64,000 nucleotides of DNA, taken from Alcaligenes faecalis. Its GTDB lineage: Bacteria; Pseudomonadota; Gammaproteobacteria; Burkholderiales; Burkholderiaceae_B. The notes beneath the pieces are model-generated. The model worked only from the letters and a program-made list of their open reading frames with translations. It was not told the origin of the DNA and made no database searches. The first letter of the stretch is position 1. The number at the start of each line of letters is the position of its first letter. Made by a program: the position numbers and the translations under genes. Positions 1 to 8,746 of this stretch are shown in pieces. Location: the NCBI RefSeq assembly GCF_005311025.1, contig NZ_CP031747.1, forward strand, positions 1,240,001 through 1,304,000, given 5' to 3'.

Positions 1-2150
1 GCAGTCTCACGGCAGATCAGGCCTTAAGTCGCTTGCTGGCAGGCACGGGTCTGGAATTTCGACGTAAGGGCAAGAATGTGTCCCTGACCCGCCCGGTGCA
101 GGGCGAGACGACGCAGCTGGCTCCGGTTCGTGTGGTGGGGCGTGATCTGTCTACTGAAGGCTCGGGCTCCTATGCCGTTCAGGCGACCACGGCGGCAACA
201 GGTTTGCGTCTGTCACCACGCGAGACCCCGCAGTCCGTCAGTGTGATTACACGCCAGCAGATGGAAGATATGAATTTGACTACGCTGGGCGAGAGCTTTA
301 AGACCGTCACGGGGATTGCAACGTCCATGTCGGATATTGACCGCACCGATATTCATTCGCGTGGTTTCTATATCGACACTTACCAATACGATGGGGTGTC
401 TATTGCCACACAGAATGATTTCTTCGGAACTTCCAACTTTGATCCCATTCTGTACGACCGCATCGAGATAGTGCGTGGTGCTACCGGCTTGATGACGGGG
501 GCGGGCAATCCTGGGGCTTCGGTGAATATCGTGCGCAAACGCGCGACCAGCGATGTGTTTACCGGCACCGCCTCTGTTGGCATAGGCTCTTGGGACCATC
601 ACCGGGGCACGATTGATCTATCTACGCCCTTGAACAAGGACGGTACCGTGCGTGCCCGCGTGGCAGGGATGATGGAGGAGCGCGACTCGTATATCGACCG
701 TTACCACACGCGCAATCGTGCCTGGTTAGCGACTGCGGAAGCGGATCTGACGCCTGACACGACTGTGCGGGTTGGAGTAGAGCATCAGGCCAAACGTCCG
801 ACGGGCGTGACCTGGGGCGGTCTGCCTACGCTGGATAACAAGGGCGGGGATCTGGATTGGCGTCGCTCTTTCAGTGTCGGTGCAGATTGGACACGCTGGG
901 ATACGACCAGCAATACCTTCTACGCGGGTATAGACCATCGCTTTTCCAATGGCTGGTCCTTGAAAGCCAATGTCAGCCGTCTGGAGAGCGAGTACGACTC
1001 CAAGCTGGTGTATTTGATGGGCCACCCTGATCCTGTCACCGGCTTGGGCATGACGTCCTTGCTGAACAACTCGCATCAGGAGTTCGATCAGAACAGCGCC
1101 TCGCTGGAACTGAGCGGGCCATTTAATGCCTTCGGCCAGGAGCATGAGGCTTTTGTGGGAGTGATGGGCAGCAAGTCCAACTACCGTTATGGCAACCACG
1201 CTCCGCAAGGCAATACGCCAGTGGGTAATGTCTTTGAATGGGACGGCTCCTATCCCGAGCCGGTATGGGGGAGTTTTCAGCCGTTGGGCGAACAGGAAAC
1301 GCGCCAGAATGCGGTCTATGGCGCTCTGCGCCTGTCCTTGAGCGATTCCCTGAAGCTGATTGTGGGTGGTCGACAAACCAATTGGAAGCGCGAGTCCGGC
1401 AATGACACCATGAACCATCATGTATTCACGCCGTACGCTGGCCTGCTGTACGACTTCAACGATAACTTCACGGCTTATCTCAGCTACACGGATATCTTTC
1501 AGCCCCAGACCTATCGTGATGCCAGTGGCGGCTTTCTGGACCCGGTGCAGGGCAAGAGTTATGAGCTGGGTCTGAAATCCGAGCACTTTGATGGCAAGCT
1601 CAACACTTCGCTGGCATTGTTTCGTATCGAGCAGGACAATGTGGCCGAAAAAGACGGTGACAGGACTGTACCTGGCTCCAGCGATTTTGCTTATCGGGGG
1701 GCCAAGGGCGTGACCAGCGAGGGTTTCGAGCTACAGGCATCGGGTGAAATTCAACCTGGCTGGCAGGTGTCCGCAGGCTTTGCACGTAATCTGGTGCGCA
1801 ATGCTGAGGGTGGTCCTTTTAAAACTTCTGAACCGCAGAACCTGGCGCATTTGCAAACTTCCTATATCGTGCCGGGTACCGAAGGGAAGTTGACGGTAGG
1901 CGGCGGTGTGCAATGGCGCAGTCATGTTTATGTGGATAGAACTGTGGCGCCAAATCTTAGCGCACGACGCGAGCAAGGTTCCATTTTGCTGGCCAACTTG
2001 ATGGCGCATTACCGCTTCTCGCCTAGCTTGTCGGCCCAGTTGAACGTGAATAATCTGTTCGACAAAAAGTATGTAGACCTGACGGAAGACTCTCAGGGCT
2101 TTTACGGTGCACCGCAGAAGATCATGCTGACGATGAAGTACCAGTTCTAA
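1..2150 (+). CDS. TonB-dependent siderophore receptor (FpvA/FecA-like), 5' end outside window
   Basis: Outer-membrane receptor that would import a ferric siderophore using energy from TonB-ExbBD. The frame is open from the left edge (codons in phase with base 3), so the N-terminus is missing. The first visible residues (SLTADQALSRLLAGTGLEF) are the end of an STN signalling domain. A plug domain follows (PRETPQSVSVITRQQMED), then a 22-strand-type barrel ending in an aromatic residue (MLTMKYQF), as usual for outer-membrane proteins. The STN domain marks it as a transducer-type receptor that normally talks to a FecR-like anti-sigma factor, which may lie upstream of the window. It could also cross-talk with the FecI/FecR pair further downstream. 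Family assignment is secure; the ligand is unknown. Confidence 0.93.
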   Translation, partial: SLTADQALSRLLAGTGLEFRRKGKNVSLTRPVQGETTQLAPVRVVGRDLSTEGSGSYAVQATTAATGLRLSPRETPQSVSVITRQQMEDMNLTTLGESFKTVTGIATSMSDIDRTDIHSRGFYIDTYQYDGVSIATQNDFFGTSNFDPILYDRIEIVRGATGLMTGAGNPGASVNIVRKRATSDVFTGTASVGIGSWDHHRGTIDLSTPLNKDGTVRARVAGMMEERDSYIDRYHTRNRAWLATAEADLTPDTTVRVGVEHQAKRPTGVTWGGLPTLDNKGGDLDWRRSFSVGADWTRWDTTSNTFYAGIDHRFSNGWSLKANVSRLESEYDSKLVYLMGHPDPVTGLGMTSLLNNSHQEFDQNSASLELSGPFNAFGQEHEAFVGVMGSKSNYRYGNHAPQGNTPVGNVFEWDGSYPEPVWGSFQPLGEQETRQNAVYGALRLSLSDSLKLIVGGRQTNWKRESGNDTMNHHVFTPYAGLLYDFNDNFTAYLSYTDIFQPQTYRDASGGFLDPVQGKSYELGLKSEHFDGKLNTSLALFRIEQDNVAEKDGDRTVPGSSDFAYRGAKGVTSEGFELQASGEIQPGWQVSAGFARNLVRNAEGGPFKTSEPQNLAHLQTSYIVPGTEGKLTVGGGVQWRSHVYVDRTVAPNLSARREQGSILLANLMAHYRFSPSLSAQLNVNNLFDKKYVDLTEDSQGFYGAPQKIMLTMKYQF

Positions 2151-2155
2151 AACAA

Positions 2156-2180
2156 AAGCCCTGGTCTGATGCCAGGGCTT
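2156..2180 (-). terminator. Hairpin terminator between convergent genes
   Basis: A perfect 9-bp inverted repeat (AAGCCCTGG/CCAGGGCTT) lies between the ends of the receptor gene and the methyltransferase. Read on the minus strand it is followed by TTTTGTT, so it best fits the end of the minus-strand gene. On the plus strand the U-tract is weak. Confidence 0.65.
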
Positions 2181-2207
2181 GATATTGCGAAGCAGAGGTT
2201 TGTGGAA

Positions 2208-2972
2208 TCAGTCCTCTGCTTCCACCTCTTCCACGGACAGCAGCTCCTGGTGGTCGAAGTATAGATGGGAGCTGATTACGGACGAGGAGTCGTCGGCCTG
2301 TGCACTTAGTTCCAGACAATCGCCGGACAGATAAAGATCAGTCAGCAGAGCGGGCTTGCCATTCATCCAGATTTTCCCGCTGACATCCTGATACCGCTGC
2401 TTGAGCTGCAAGCGGTAGTCCGTCCCGTCCAGACCTTCCCATTCCCATTCACCGGCCACCTGCGCGGGCACAATCCATTTGTAGATTTTGATGCCGCCTA
2501 CATGCAGGATCTCGTCGGCTTCCCAGTCTCCCATATCAAAGGCGTGCGACACAATGCGCGCACCGGGTCGCAGCTCCTGCAACAAGCGTGGGCGCAGGAT
2601 GGCATTGATGGTGTCCATCAAGTACAGCGTCACGATGGTGGCCTGGCTGAAGTCTGCGGTAAACAGATCCTCTTCCACAAAGTCCACCAGATACTCCACG
2701 CCGGCATGGCCGGCTTGCTCCATGGCATCGGCAACGCGCAGCGGGTCCAGTTCGACGCCTATGCTGGTGCAGTGGTATTTTTTGGCGGCCGCAATAACAA
2801 TGCGCCCATCGCCACAGCCCAGGTCATACAAGACGTCCTTGCGCCCGGTTTGAGCCAGTTGCAGCATGGTGTCGATGACGCGGTCGTCGCTGGGGACGAA
2901 GGGTACGTCCAGAAAAATGTCAGGTTCCACGATGGAATGGTCGTCAAGGTCTTTAATCAGGTCTTTGAACAA
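2208..2972 (-). CDS. Class I SAM-dependent methyltransferase
   Basis: A 254-residue soluble Rossmann-fold methyltransferase. Motif I is clear near residue 50 (LYDLGCGDGRIVIAA), followed by the acidic end of strand beta-2 (GVELDP). The segment VTLYLMDTINAILRPRLLQELRPG resembles a group of bacterial proteins annotated only as methyltransferases and distantly related to eukaryotic FAM173/DOT1-type lysine methyltransferases. No substrate can be read from the sequence. The C-terminal 90 residues are a beta-rich extension rather than part of the core fold. It is divergently transcribed from another methyltransferase gene 96 bp away, so the two may share a control region. Confidence 0.75.
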   Translation of the reverse strand: MFKDLIKDLDDHSIVEPDIFLDVPFVPSDDRVIDTMLQLAQTGRKDVLYDLGCGDGRIVIAAAKKYHCTSIGVELDPLRVADAMEQAGHAGVEYLVDFVEEDLFTADFSQATIVTLYLMDTINAILRPRLLQELRPGARIVSHAFDMGDWEADEILHVGGIKIYKWIVPAQVAGEWEWEGLDGTDYRLQLKQRYQDVSGKIWMNGKPALLTDLYLSGDCLELSAQADDSSSVISSHLYFDHQELLSVEEVEAED

Positions 2973-3068
2973 TAGCGGTCCTTATCAATGGTGTTGAGCG
3001 AAAATTCGTTTAAATTCGGCTATCTATAGTTTAAACCACAGCAAATTAAGCCAAAATTCGCTTTTTGT

Positions 3069-3836
3069 GTGGATATGGACGATCATCAGTCTATGTCAGA
3101 CTTATATGGCTCGACCTCATCCACGCCCGCCAAGTTAAAAACCCGTCTCCAGCATATACGAATCTCGCCCAGAGAATCGTTACGTATTCGTTCCTTGGCC
3201 GATCACATGCAATATGCTGACCCGTTGGGACATGCACAGTCTCTGGGCATAGGCCCGGCTGTCTGGCCCTTGTTTGGCCTGGTATGGCCGTCCAGCATCC
3301 AGCTGGCGCGCAAACTGAAAAACCGCCCCATTCGGGCGGATGAAAGCATTCTGGAACTGGGCTGCGGATTGGGCCTGACCAGTCTGGTGATGCATAAACG
3401 TGGCGCGCAAATCCACGCCAGCGATTGCCATCCCATGGTGCCGCATTTCCTGAAGCTGAATCAGGCTTTGAATGGCTTGTCCGATCTGCCGTATGTCCAT
3501 GCCCAGTGGGGGGAGCAATCTTGCCCTGATTTATTGGCTTCTTTGGGGCTGAAACCCGCCCGGCAGCGTTATGACCTGATCGTGGGCAGTGACCTGTTGT
3601 ATGAAGGGAATACGCCCGCCCAATTAGCCCAACTGGTAGACCAGCGTGCGAAGAAACAGGCCGAAGTCTGGGTGGTAGACCCGGACCGGGGGCATCGCAA
3701 CAAATTTACTCAGGAAATGTCGCGCTACGGTTTTGAGCTGGTACGACAGGTCTGCTTGCGCGATCGCCCCATTTTGATGCCCGAAGGCAAGGAGGTGTCT
3801 TACAAGGGGCGCTGCTTGCAGTATCAGCGCAGTTAG
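3069..3836 (+). CDS. Methyltransf_16-type (METTL21-like) methyltransferase
   Basis: A 255-residue protein with SAM-binding motif I (LELGCGLGLTSLVM) and the post-I motif ASDCHP, followed by DLIVGSDLLYE. This pattern is typical of the Methyltransf_16/METTL21 family, whose known members methylate protein lysines or nicotinamide-like substrates. The start is uncertain: the longest frame begins with GTG at 3069, but ATG codons at 3075 and 3093 are alternatives, and none has a convincing ribosome-binding site. A strong terminator follows. It belongs to a different subfamily from the divergent neighbour, so the pair does not look like a recent duplication. Confidence 0.75.
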   Translation: MDMDDHQSMSDLYGSTSSTPAKLKTRLQHIRISPRESLRIRSLADHMQYADPLGHAQSLGIGPAVWPLFGLVWPSSIQLARKLKNRPIRADESILELGCGLGLTSLVMHKRGAQIHASDCHPMVPHFLKLNQALNGLSDLPYVHAQWGEQSCPDLLASLGLKPARQRYDLIVGSDLLYEGNTPAQLAQLVDQRAKKQAEVWVVDPDRGHRNKFTQEMSRYGFELVRQVCLRDRPILMPEGKEVSYKGRCLQYQRS

Positions 3837-3896
3837 AAAAAACACATCACCCCAGGTGTTTTTACCTGAGGGGCTGGAGTCAGTCAGCGCTAGCAG

Positions 3897-3945
3897 AAGC
3901 CCCACACAAATCGGACAGGGGACCGATTTGTGTGGGGCTTTTTTA
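3897..3945 (+). terminator. Strong intrinsic terminator
   Basis: A perfect stem of about 17 bp (left arm 3897-3913, right arm 3923-3940) with a short loop is followed by a run of T. It closes the methyltransferase transcript. Because the left arm begins with AA preceded by few A residues, termination is expected mainly on the plus strand, but it also sits just beyond the end of the minus-strand gene at 3981. Confidence 0.85.
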
Positions 3946-3980
3946 TATTCAAACAGGTTTGCTTGGGGCCGGCTGCTTTC

Positions 3981-4352
3981 TCAGGGATTAGGCGGCGCAA
4001 AAGGCGAAGGCGCTGATGGCCGTGGCGGTCGTTGCGGATAAGCCGAGGTCCCGAAGTTCGAGCCCATGCGATTGCTGCTTGTTGCCGGATTGACCAAACC
4101 CATTGCATTCGGGCCTTTCTGGATGATGGCTTCAGACCCTAGTCCTGGCGCGCCGGGTGTTGTGCCTGCTTTGGGCTGCATTTGCTGGCTCAAGCAATCG
4201 TAGGACAGGGCCGCCTGTCCATCCACTACTACACTGACACAGCCGGGAGACACATCGGACGGGGGCCTTTTTGCGCCTTCAGTCTGCGCGTTTTCCTGGG
4301 CCATGCTGCCTGCCTGAACCAAAAACAATAAGAAGAAAAGGAGAGGGCGCAT
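3981..4352 (-). CDS. Small exported hypothetical protein
   Basis: I do not recognise a named family. The preferred start is the ATG at 4352, giving about 123 residues that begin with a typical signal peptide (MRPLLFFLLFLVQAGSMAQE); the frame stays open up to 4403. The mature part holds two cysteines in a compact segment (PGCVSVVVDGQAALSYDCL), which could form a disulfide in the periplasm. A proline/glycine/serine-rich low-complexity tail follows (PQRPPRPSAPSPFAPPNP). It is divergently transcribed from the TpsB gene across 322 bp and could be an accessory of that locus, but this rests on position only. Confidence 0.55.
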   Translation of the reverse strand: MRPLLFFLLFLVQAGSMAQENAQTEGAKRPPSDVSPGCVSVVVDGQAALSYDCLSQQMQPKAGTTPGAPGLGSEAIIQKGPNAMGLVNPATSSNRMGSNFGTSAYPQRPPRPSAPSPFAPPNP

Positions 4353-4674
4353 AGGGTGGTGCCAATAAAAAGAAGTCACACCATAACGGCGTTCGGGTTC
4401 CACACACCCTAGCGCAAGCTTTCTCTTTTCTGGGTGAAGTTTTCATGACAAAGGCGGCGTATTTTGCCGCTGTCATGGGGGCAGGCACATCGCGCCGTTG
4501 GGGACGAGTCCGCTTGGTTGGCCCCCGCCGCCCAGAAAGAATTATGAAGTTTTTGTTACAAACGAAAGTTTTCGATTTCTGCTGCGTCTAGATGTCAACG
4601 AGTCGCGCGGCGTGTCGTCCCAGCAGGGGTACACCGACACAGCGCTCATCAGATTGAGGATCGGAAGCATCGTG
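4353..4674. promoter_or_regulatory. Divergent control region upstream of the secretion locus
   Basis: A gene-free stretch of about 320 bases between the small exported protein and TpsB. It should contain promoters for both. A candidate ECF-type -10 element (CGTCTA at 4585-4590) lies downstream of an A/T-rich TTTTGTTAC element (4551-4559). The latter nonamer also occurs, inverted, just upstream of the exoprotein gene. No perfect sigma-70 promoter was found. The assignment is tentative. Confidence 0.3.
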
Positions 4675-6288
4675 ATGCCAGCAGAAATTTCAGGGCGCAA
4701 CGTCCGTTTGTCCGGGTGGAGGGGCCACCCCTTTTGTGCTGCGCCAGTGATGGCGCTGGCTTTGTTGCTGCCTCATAGTGCCTTTGCGCAGGCTCAGGGC
4801 AAGGTCAACATCAATGAATACATTGTGCGTGGCAATACCGTGCTGGATGCCCGCAGCATTGAAAAAGCGGTCTACCCCTTTTTAGGCCCCGAGCGCAGCC
4901 TTGAGGATATTGAAAAAGCGCGCGACGCCTTGCAGGAAGTCTATAACGCGCAGGGCTATCAGTCGGTTTACGTGGACCTGCCCGAGCAGGCCGTGGCCGA
5001 TGGCGTGGTGTTTTTCCAGGTCACGGAAACCAAGGTAGGCCGTGTGCGCGTGGTCGGTGCTGAACACTATTCGCCGCTGGCCATTCGTGACGGCGTGCCG
5101 TCCTTGCAAGAAGGTCAGGTGCCGGATTTCAGCAAGGCGCAGGCGGAACTGGCGGAGCTCAATCGCGGTGCCAGTCGTCAGGTCATGCCCATGGTGAAAG
5201 AGGGGCGTGTGCCCGGCACCATGGACGTGGATCTGCGCGTTGACGACAAAAGCCCCTGGAGTGCCAGTGTGGGCTTGAACAATGATTACAGCGCCGACAC
5301 CAGCAAGCTGCGCGGCATGGTCACTCTTGGCCACGACAATCTTTGGCAAAGCGGCCATACCTTCTCCCTGACCTACTTCACAGCTCCGCGTGATATGCAG
5401 GATGCCAAGGTCTGGTCGGCGGCCTACACCATGCCTTTGTCCCCGCGCTGGAGCCTGGCGTTCTCTGGCTACAAGTCTGACAGCGATGTCTCGACTGTTG
5501 GCGGTACCAATGTGCTGGGCAAGGGCCAGTCCTACGGCATTCATGCCACCTACACCTTTCCGCAGTCCGGCTCCTGGTATCACACCGCCTCGATTGGCAT
5601 GGACTACAAGGATTTTGAAGAGCAAACCCGTTTTGGTGAGACCAGTGACCGCGTGCCGCTGACGTATCTGCCCTTCACGTTGGCCTACAACGGCTACCGC
5701 TATACCGAAGACTCGCAAACCAGTGTCGGCCTGACCTTGACGGGCGCCAGCCGCAGCCTGTTTGGCCTGAACAGCGAGTGGGAAGAGTTCGACTACAAGC
5801 GCTGGATGGCCAGCCCCAGTTTCATGGTGTTCAAGGGCGATCTGAACCACACCGAAACTTTTGCCAAAGACTGGCAGGCCTATGGCCGAGTGGGCTTTCA
5901 GATTGGTTCAGGTGCTCTGGTTTCCAACGAACAGTTTTCGGCCGGTGGCGCGACCAGCGTGCGCGGTTATCTGGCCGCTGAGCGCAGTGCAGACGATGGC
6001 TGGATGGCCAGCGTCGAACTGCGTACCCCCTCGCTGGCCCGCTGGATTGGCCCCTCGGTTAACGAGTGGCGCTTCTACGCCTTCAGCGACGTTGCTCGTT
6101 TGCGCTTGCGTGACCCCTTGCCTGAGCAGGAGTCCAGCTTTCATCTGGCCAGTGTGGGCATCGGTACGCGTCTGCAAATGTTTGACTGGCTGTCCCTGCA
6201 TGCCGACTGGGCTTATCCCCTGACGCAAGGCGTCAACACCGAACGACACGATCCGCGTGTGCACTTCAGCCTGCGCGCCTCCTTCTGA
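4675..6288 (+). CDS. TpsB two-partner secretion transporter (ShlB/FhaC/HecB family)
   Basis: Outer-membrane Omp85-type pore that exports the TpsA exoprotein. The chosen start is ATG 4675: it gives a signal peptide ending LLPHSAFA (residue 38), while the longer frame from 4498 only adds residues without family character. POTRA1 spans about residues 44-118 (NINEYIVRGNTVLDARSIE) and POTRA2 about 120-190. A 16-strand barrel follows, with the conserved VRGY motif of the Omp85 loop L6 at residues 429-432 and a terminal aromatic residue (SLRASF). The protein is 537 residues. Only a few residues separate the signal peptide from POTRA1, so the N-terminal plug helix and linker known from FhaC are missing. 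The cognate exoprotein is encoded about 10 kb downstream, with accessory genes between. Confidence 0.93.
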   Translation: MPAEISGRNVRLSGWRGHPFCAAPVMALALLLPHSAFAQAQGKVNINEYIVRGNTVLDARSIEKAVYPFLGPERSLEDIEKARDALQEVYNAQGYQSVYVDLPEQAVADGVVFFQVTETKVGRVRVVGAEHYSPLAIRDGVPSLQEGQVPDFSKAQAELAELNRGASRQVMPMVKEGRVPGTMDVDLRVDDKSPWSASVGLNNDYSADTSKLRGMVTLGHDNLWQSGHTFSLTYFTAPRDMQDAKVWSAAYTMPLSPRWSLAFSGYKSDSDVSTVGGTNVLGKGQSYGIHATYTFPQSGSWYHTASIGMDYKDFEEQTRFGETSDRVPLTYLPFTLAYNGYRYTEDSQTSVGLTLTGASRSLFGLNSEWEEFDYKRWMASPSFMVFKGDLNHTETFAKDWQAYGRVGFQIGSGALVSNEQFSAGGATSVRGYLAAERSADDGWMASVELRTPSLARWIGPSVNEWRFYAFSDVARLRLRDPLPEQESSFHLASVGIGTRLQMFDWLSLHADWAYPLTQGVNTERHDPRVHFSLRASF

Positions 6289-6339
6289 CCCCCTTAGCCA
6301 GAACAATCTGCCTGATTTTGTTCCCGGAGTAATTCGATC

Positions 6340-8304
6340 ATGAAACGCCTTCTTCTTTTGATGCTCGCCATGATGGTGGGCTGGCTACCCGCCGTGGCGC
6401 AGGCCTGGTGGCAGCCTGACTGGCAGTACCGCAAGCAAATCTCTGTTGATACTACGCCTGAAGGCGCGGCCATCAGCGAAAACGTAGGCCGCACCCCCTT
6501 GCTGGTGCGTCTGCATACTGGCAATTTTTCCTTTGATGGCACCAATGAAAATGGCTCGGACCTGCGCTTTGTGTCCGGTGATGATCAGACCGTGCTGAAC
6601 CACCAGATCGAGAGCTTTGACCCCTTGATGGGCATGGCGCTGATCTGGGTGGATATTCCTGAGGTGATGGCCAGCCAGAAGCAGGATATCTGGATGTACT
6701 ACGGCAACGAGAAAGCCCCGGTGGCTTCCAACGGCCAGATTACCTTCGATCCCAACTACACCCTGGTCTACCACTTTGATGGCGCCGCTGGTGCACCTTC
6801 GCGTGACAGTACGGCGTACACCAACCACGCTCAAACAGCCCCAGCGGGCGTGATTGACGGCGTGTCCGGACGTGCCGCCCAGTTTGTGGGTACAGCGCCC
6901 TTGATGCTGCCTGCCAGTCCTTCCCTGGCCGTGCCAGCAGCCGGTGCTTTTTCTTTCAGCGCCTGGGTGCGTGCAGATCAGCCCCAAGGCCAGCAATTGG
7001 TCTATGCCCGTCGTGATGGTGCCAACAGCTTTCTGATCGGTCTGGACCAGGGCGTGCCCTTTGTTGAGATCAATGGCCAACGCAGTCCTGCTGGTGCCCC
7101 CTTGTCGCCCAGCACCTGGCAGCACCTGGCCGTGACAGCCGATGGCAGCCAAGTGATTCTGTACGTCCAGGGCCGCGCCACGGCTTCCCTGAATGCCAGC
7201 CTGCCACCGCTGAACACGGTTGCCGCTTTGGGTGGTGATGTCCCTGGCACTTTGTTGGCCGCGCCTGCTCCTGTGGCGGCTGAAGTAGCTGGCGCTGACG
7301 GTGCCACGCCCGGTGCCACGCCCGGTGCCGCCGCCTCTGCCGGTGCCGAGGCCACAGCGCCTGTCGCCGCTCCAGTCGCTAACTATGCTCCCTTTGTTGG
7401 CGCGATCGACGAGCTGCGCTTGTCCAAAACTGCCCGACCTGCTGCCCTGATTTACGCCGATGCACTGGCACAAGGAGCCGAGTCTCGCCTGATTGCGTAC
7501 GGTGCGGATGAAGAGCAGTCCGGCTTCGGTTTCGGTGCTCTGGGCTTTCTGCTGAAAGCCGTCCCGATGGACGCCTGGATTGTGATCGCCGTGCTGGTCT
7601 TCATGATGTTCCAGTCCTGGGTCATCATGTACCGCAAGAGCCGTCAGGTGGGCCGTGTGCAAGAAGCCAACCGTCAGTTCCGTGCTGCATTTGGTGAGTC
7701 CGGCGGCAAGCTGGATGCGGTACAGACCGACGCCAAGGCCGAACAGAACTTTGCTCATTCCTCTTTGTGGCGCCTGTACCGCATGGGGGTGAAAGAGCTG
7801 CACAACCGTCAGGCCCAAGGCATGAAGGCCTTGTCTCCCAACACCATCGAAGCCATCCGCGCTTCCATGGACGGTGTTCGCACACAAGAAAATCAGGCAC
7901 TGGGTGCACGTCTGGGCATTTTGTCCAACGCGATTGCCGGTGGCCCTTACATCGGTCTGCTTGGCACGGTGCTGGGGATCATGGTGGTGTTCCTGGGAAC
8001 CGCGATGGCGGGTGATGTGAACATCAATGCAATTGCTCCCGGTATGGCTGCTGCCTTGCTGGCGACTGCAATGGGTCTGTTCGTCGCGATTCCGGCCCTG
8101 TTTGGCTACAACCGCCTGATTGGCCGCAATAAAGATGTCAGCGCGGATATGCGTGTGTTTGTGGACGAGTTTGTGACTCGCCTGGCTGAAATCCATGGCC
8201 AGAACAGCGCGCCCGGCAAAACCAAACACGACAAGCACGAGGCGGCATTGGCTCAAGGCGCTGACCTTGATCTGGCCCACGCCCAGGCTGCTGGCTCGGC
8301 ATAA
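6340..8304 (+). CDS. DUF2341/LamG-like domain fused to MotA/TolQ/ExbB proton channel
   Basis: A 654-residue inner-membrane protein with an unusual architecture. Residues 1-22 form a signal peptide (ending AVAQA). Residues about 24-130 match the DUF2341 pattern (WQPDWQYRKQISVD). A LamG/concanavalin-like jelly roll follows at about 140-320, interrupted by an Ala/Pro/Gly linker with a 12-bp direct repeat in the DNA. Transmembrane segment 1 starts near 410 (DAWIVIAVLVFMMFQSWVIM). The C-terminal TolQ/ExbB core has the two further helices (IGLLGTVLGIMVVFLGTAMA and MAAALLATAMGLFVAIPALF). It would form the proton-conducting stator with the ExbD encoded 9 bp downstream, with the lectin-like domain in the periplasm. 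GGAG at 6326-6329 serves as ribosome-binding site. Confidence 0.9.
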   Translation: MKRLLLLMLAMMVGWLPAVAQAWWQPDWQYRKQISVDTTPEGAAISENVGRTPLLVRLHTGNFSFDGTNENGSDLRFVSGDDQTVLNHQIESFDPLMGMALIWVDIPEVMASQKQDIWMYYGNEKAPVASNGQITFDPNYTLVYHFDGAAGAPSRDSTAYTNHAQTAPAGVIDGVSGRAAQFVGTAPLMLPASPSLAVPAAGAFSFSAWVRADQPQGQQLVYARRDGANSFLIGLDQGVPFVEINGQRSPAGAPLSPSTWQHLAVTADGSQVILYVQGRATASLNASLPPLNTVAALGGDVPGTLLAAPAPVAAEVAGADGATPGATPGAAASAGAEATAPVAAPVANYAPFVGAIDELRLSKTARPAALIYADALAQGAESRLIAYGADEEQSGFGFGALGFLLKAVPMDAWIVIAVLVFMMFQSWVIMYRKSRQVGRVQEANRQFRAAFGESGGKLDAVQTDAKAEQNFAHSSLWRLYRMGVKELHNRQAQGMKALSPNTIEAIRASMDGVRTQENQALGARLGILSNAIAGGPYIGLLGTVLGIMVVFLGTAMAGDVNINAIAPGMAAALLATAMGLFVAIPALFGYNRLIGRNKDVSADMRVFVDEFVTRLAEIHGQNSAPGKTKHDKHEAALAQGADLDLAHAQAAGSA

Positions 8305-8313
8305 GGAACGGAC

Positions 8314-8727
8314 ATGGCAGCCCTACGAGACGACGACGATGACGGCGCAGCCGTTGACGGCATCAACATTACCCCGCTGGTTGATGTGCTGATGGTGGTG
8401 CTGGTCATGTTCATCCTGACCGCCACCGCACAAATTTCCGGCATTCAGGTGAATTTGCCCAAGGCCAGTTCCACCGTGTCCCTGGTTCAACCCAAAACCA
8501 AAGCCATCTCCGTGAACGAAGCGGGCCAGGTGTTTCTGGATGCCTATCCGGTGACCCTGCCCGAGCTGGAAGACCGCTTGCGTACCGAGAAAGCCCTGAA
8601 CCCGGATTTCCCGGTCATTGTGCGCGGCGACAGCATTGTGCAGTACCAGAAAGTGGTGGAAGTGCTGGATGTGTTGCGGCGCTTGGAACTGTCCCAGGTC
8701 GGTCTGGTGACCGGCAAACCTCAGTAA
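8314..8727 (+). CDS. ExbD/TolR family biopolymer transport protein
   Basis: A 137-residue protein with a short cytoplasmic N-terminus, one transmembrane helix carrying the essential aspartate (NITPLVDVLMVVLVMFIL) and a periplasmic domain ending near QVGLVTGKPQ. Together with the ExbB-like protein it should form the proton-motive-force-driven motor. It starts 9 bp after the ExbB stop, behind an AAGGA ribosome-binding site, and the TonB-like gene follows after 19 bp, so the three are almost certainly co-transcribed. A TolR role in cell-envelope constriction is unlikely because no tolA/tolB/pal genes are nearby. Confidence 0.93.
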   Translation: MAALRDDDDDGAAVDGINITPLVDVLMVVLVMFILTATAQISGIQVNLPKASSTVSLVQPKTKAISVNEAGQVFLDAYPVTLPELEDRLRTEKALNPDFPVIVRGDSIVQYQKVVEVLDVLRRLELSQVGLVTGKPQ

Positions 8728-8746
8728 GTTAATTGGTGTTCTAACG

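Noticed and set aside
2208-3836. The two neighbouring methyltransferases as a duplication
   Set aside because: Their motif sets and C-terminal parts differ, indicating different subfamilies.
4498-4674. Extended N-terminus for TpsB
   Set aside because: The extra 59 residues show no family features and would bury the signal peptide.
6385-8280. Long antisense open frame opposite the ExbB fusion
   Set aside because: Same reason; composition is typical of a shadow frame (rich in His, Gln and Arg) and the sense strand encodes a clear ExbB core.
8314-8727. Tol-Pal system
   Set aside because: No tolA, tolB or pal nearby, and the partner protein has a TonB layout.
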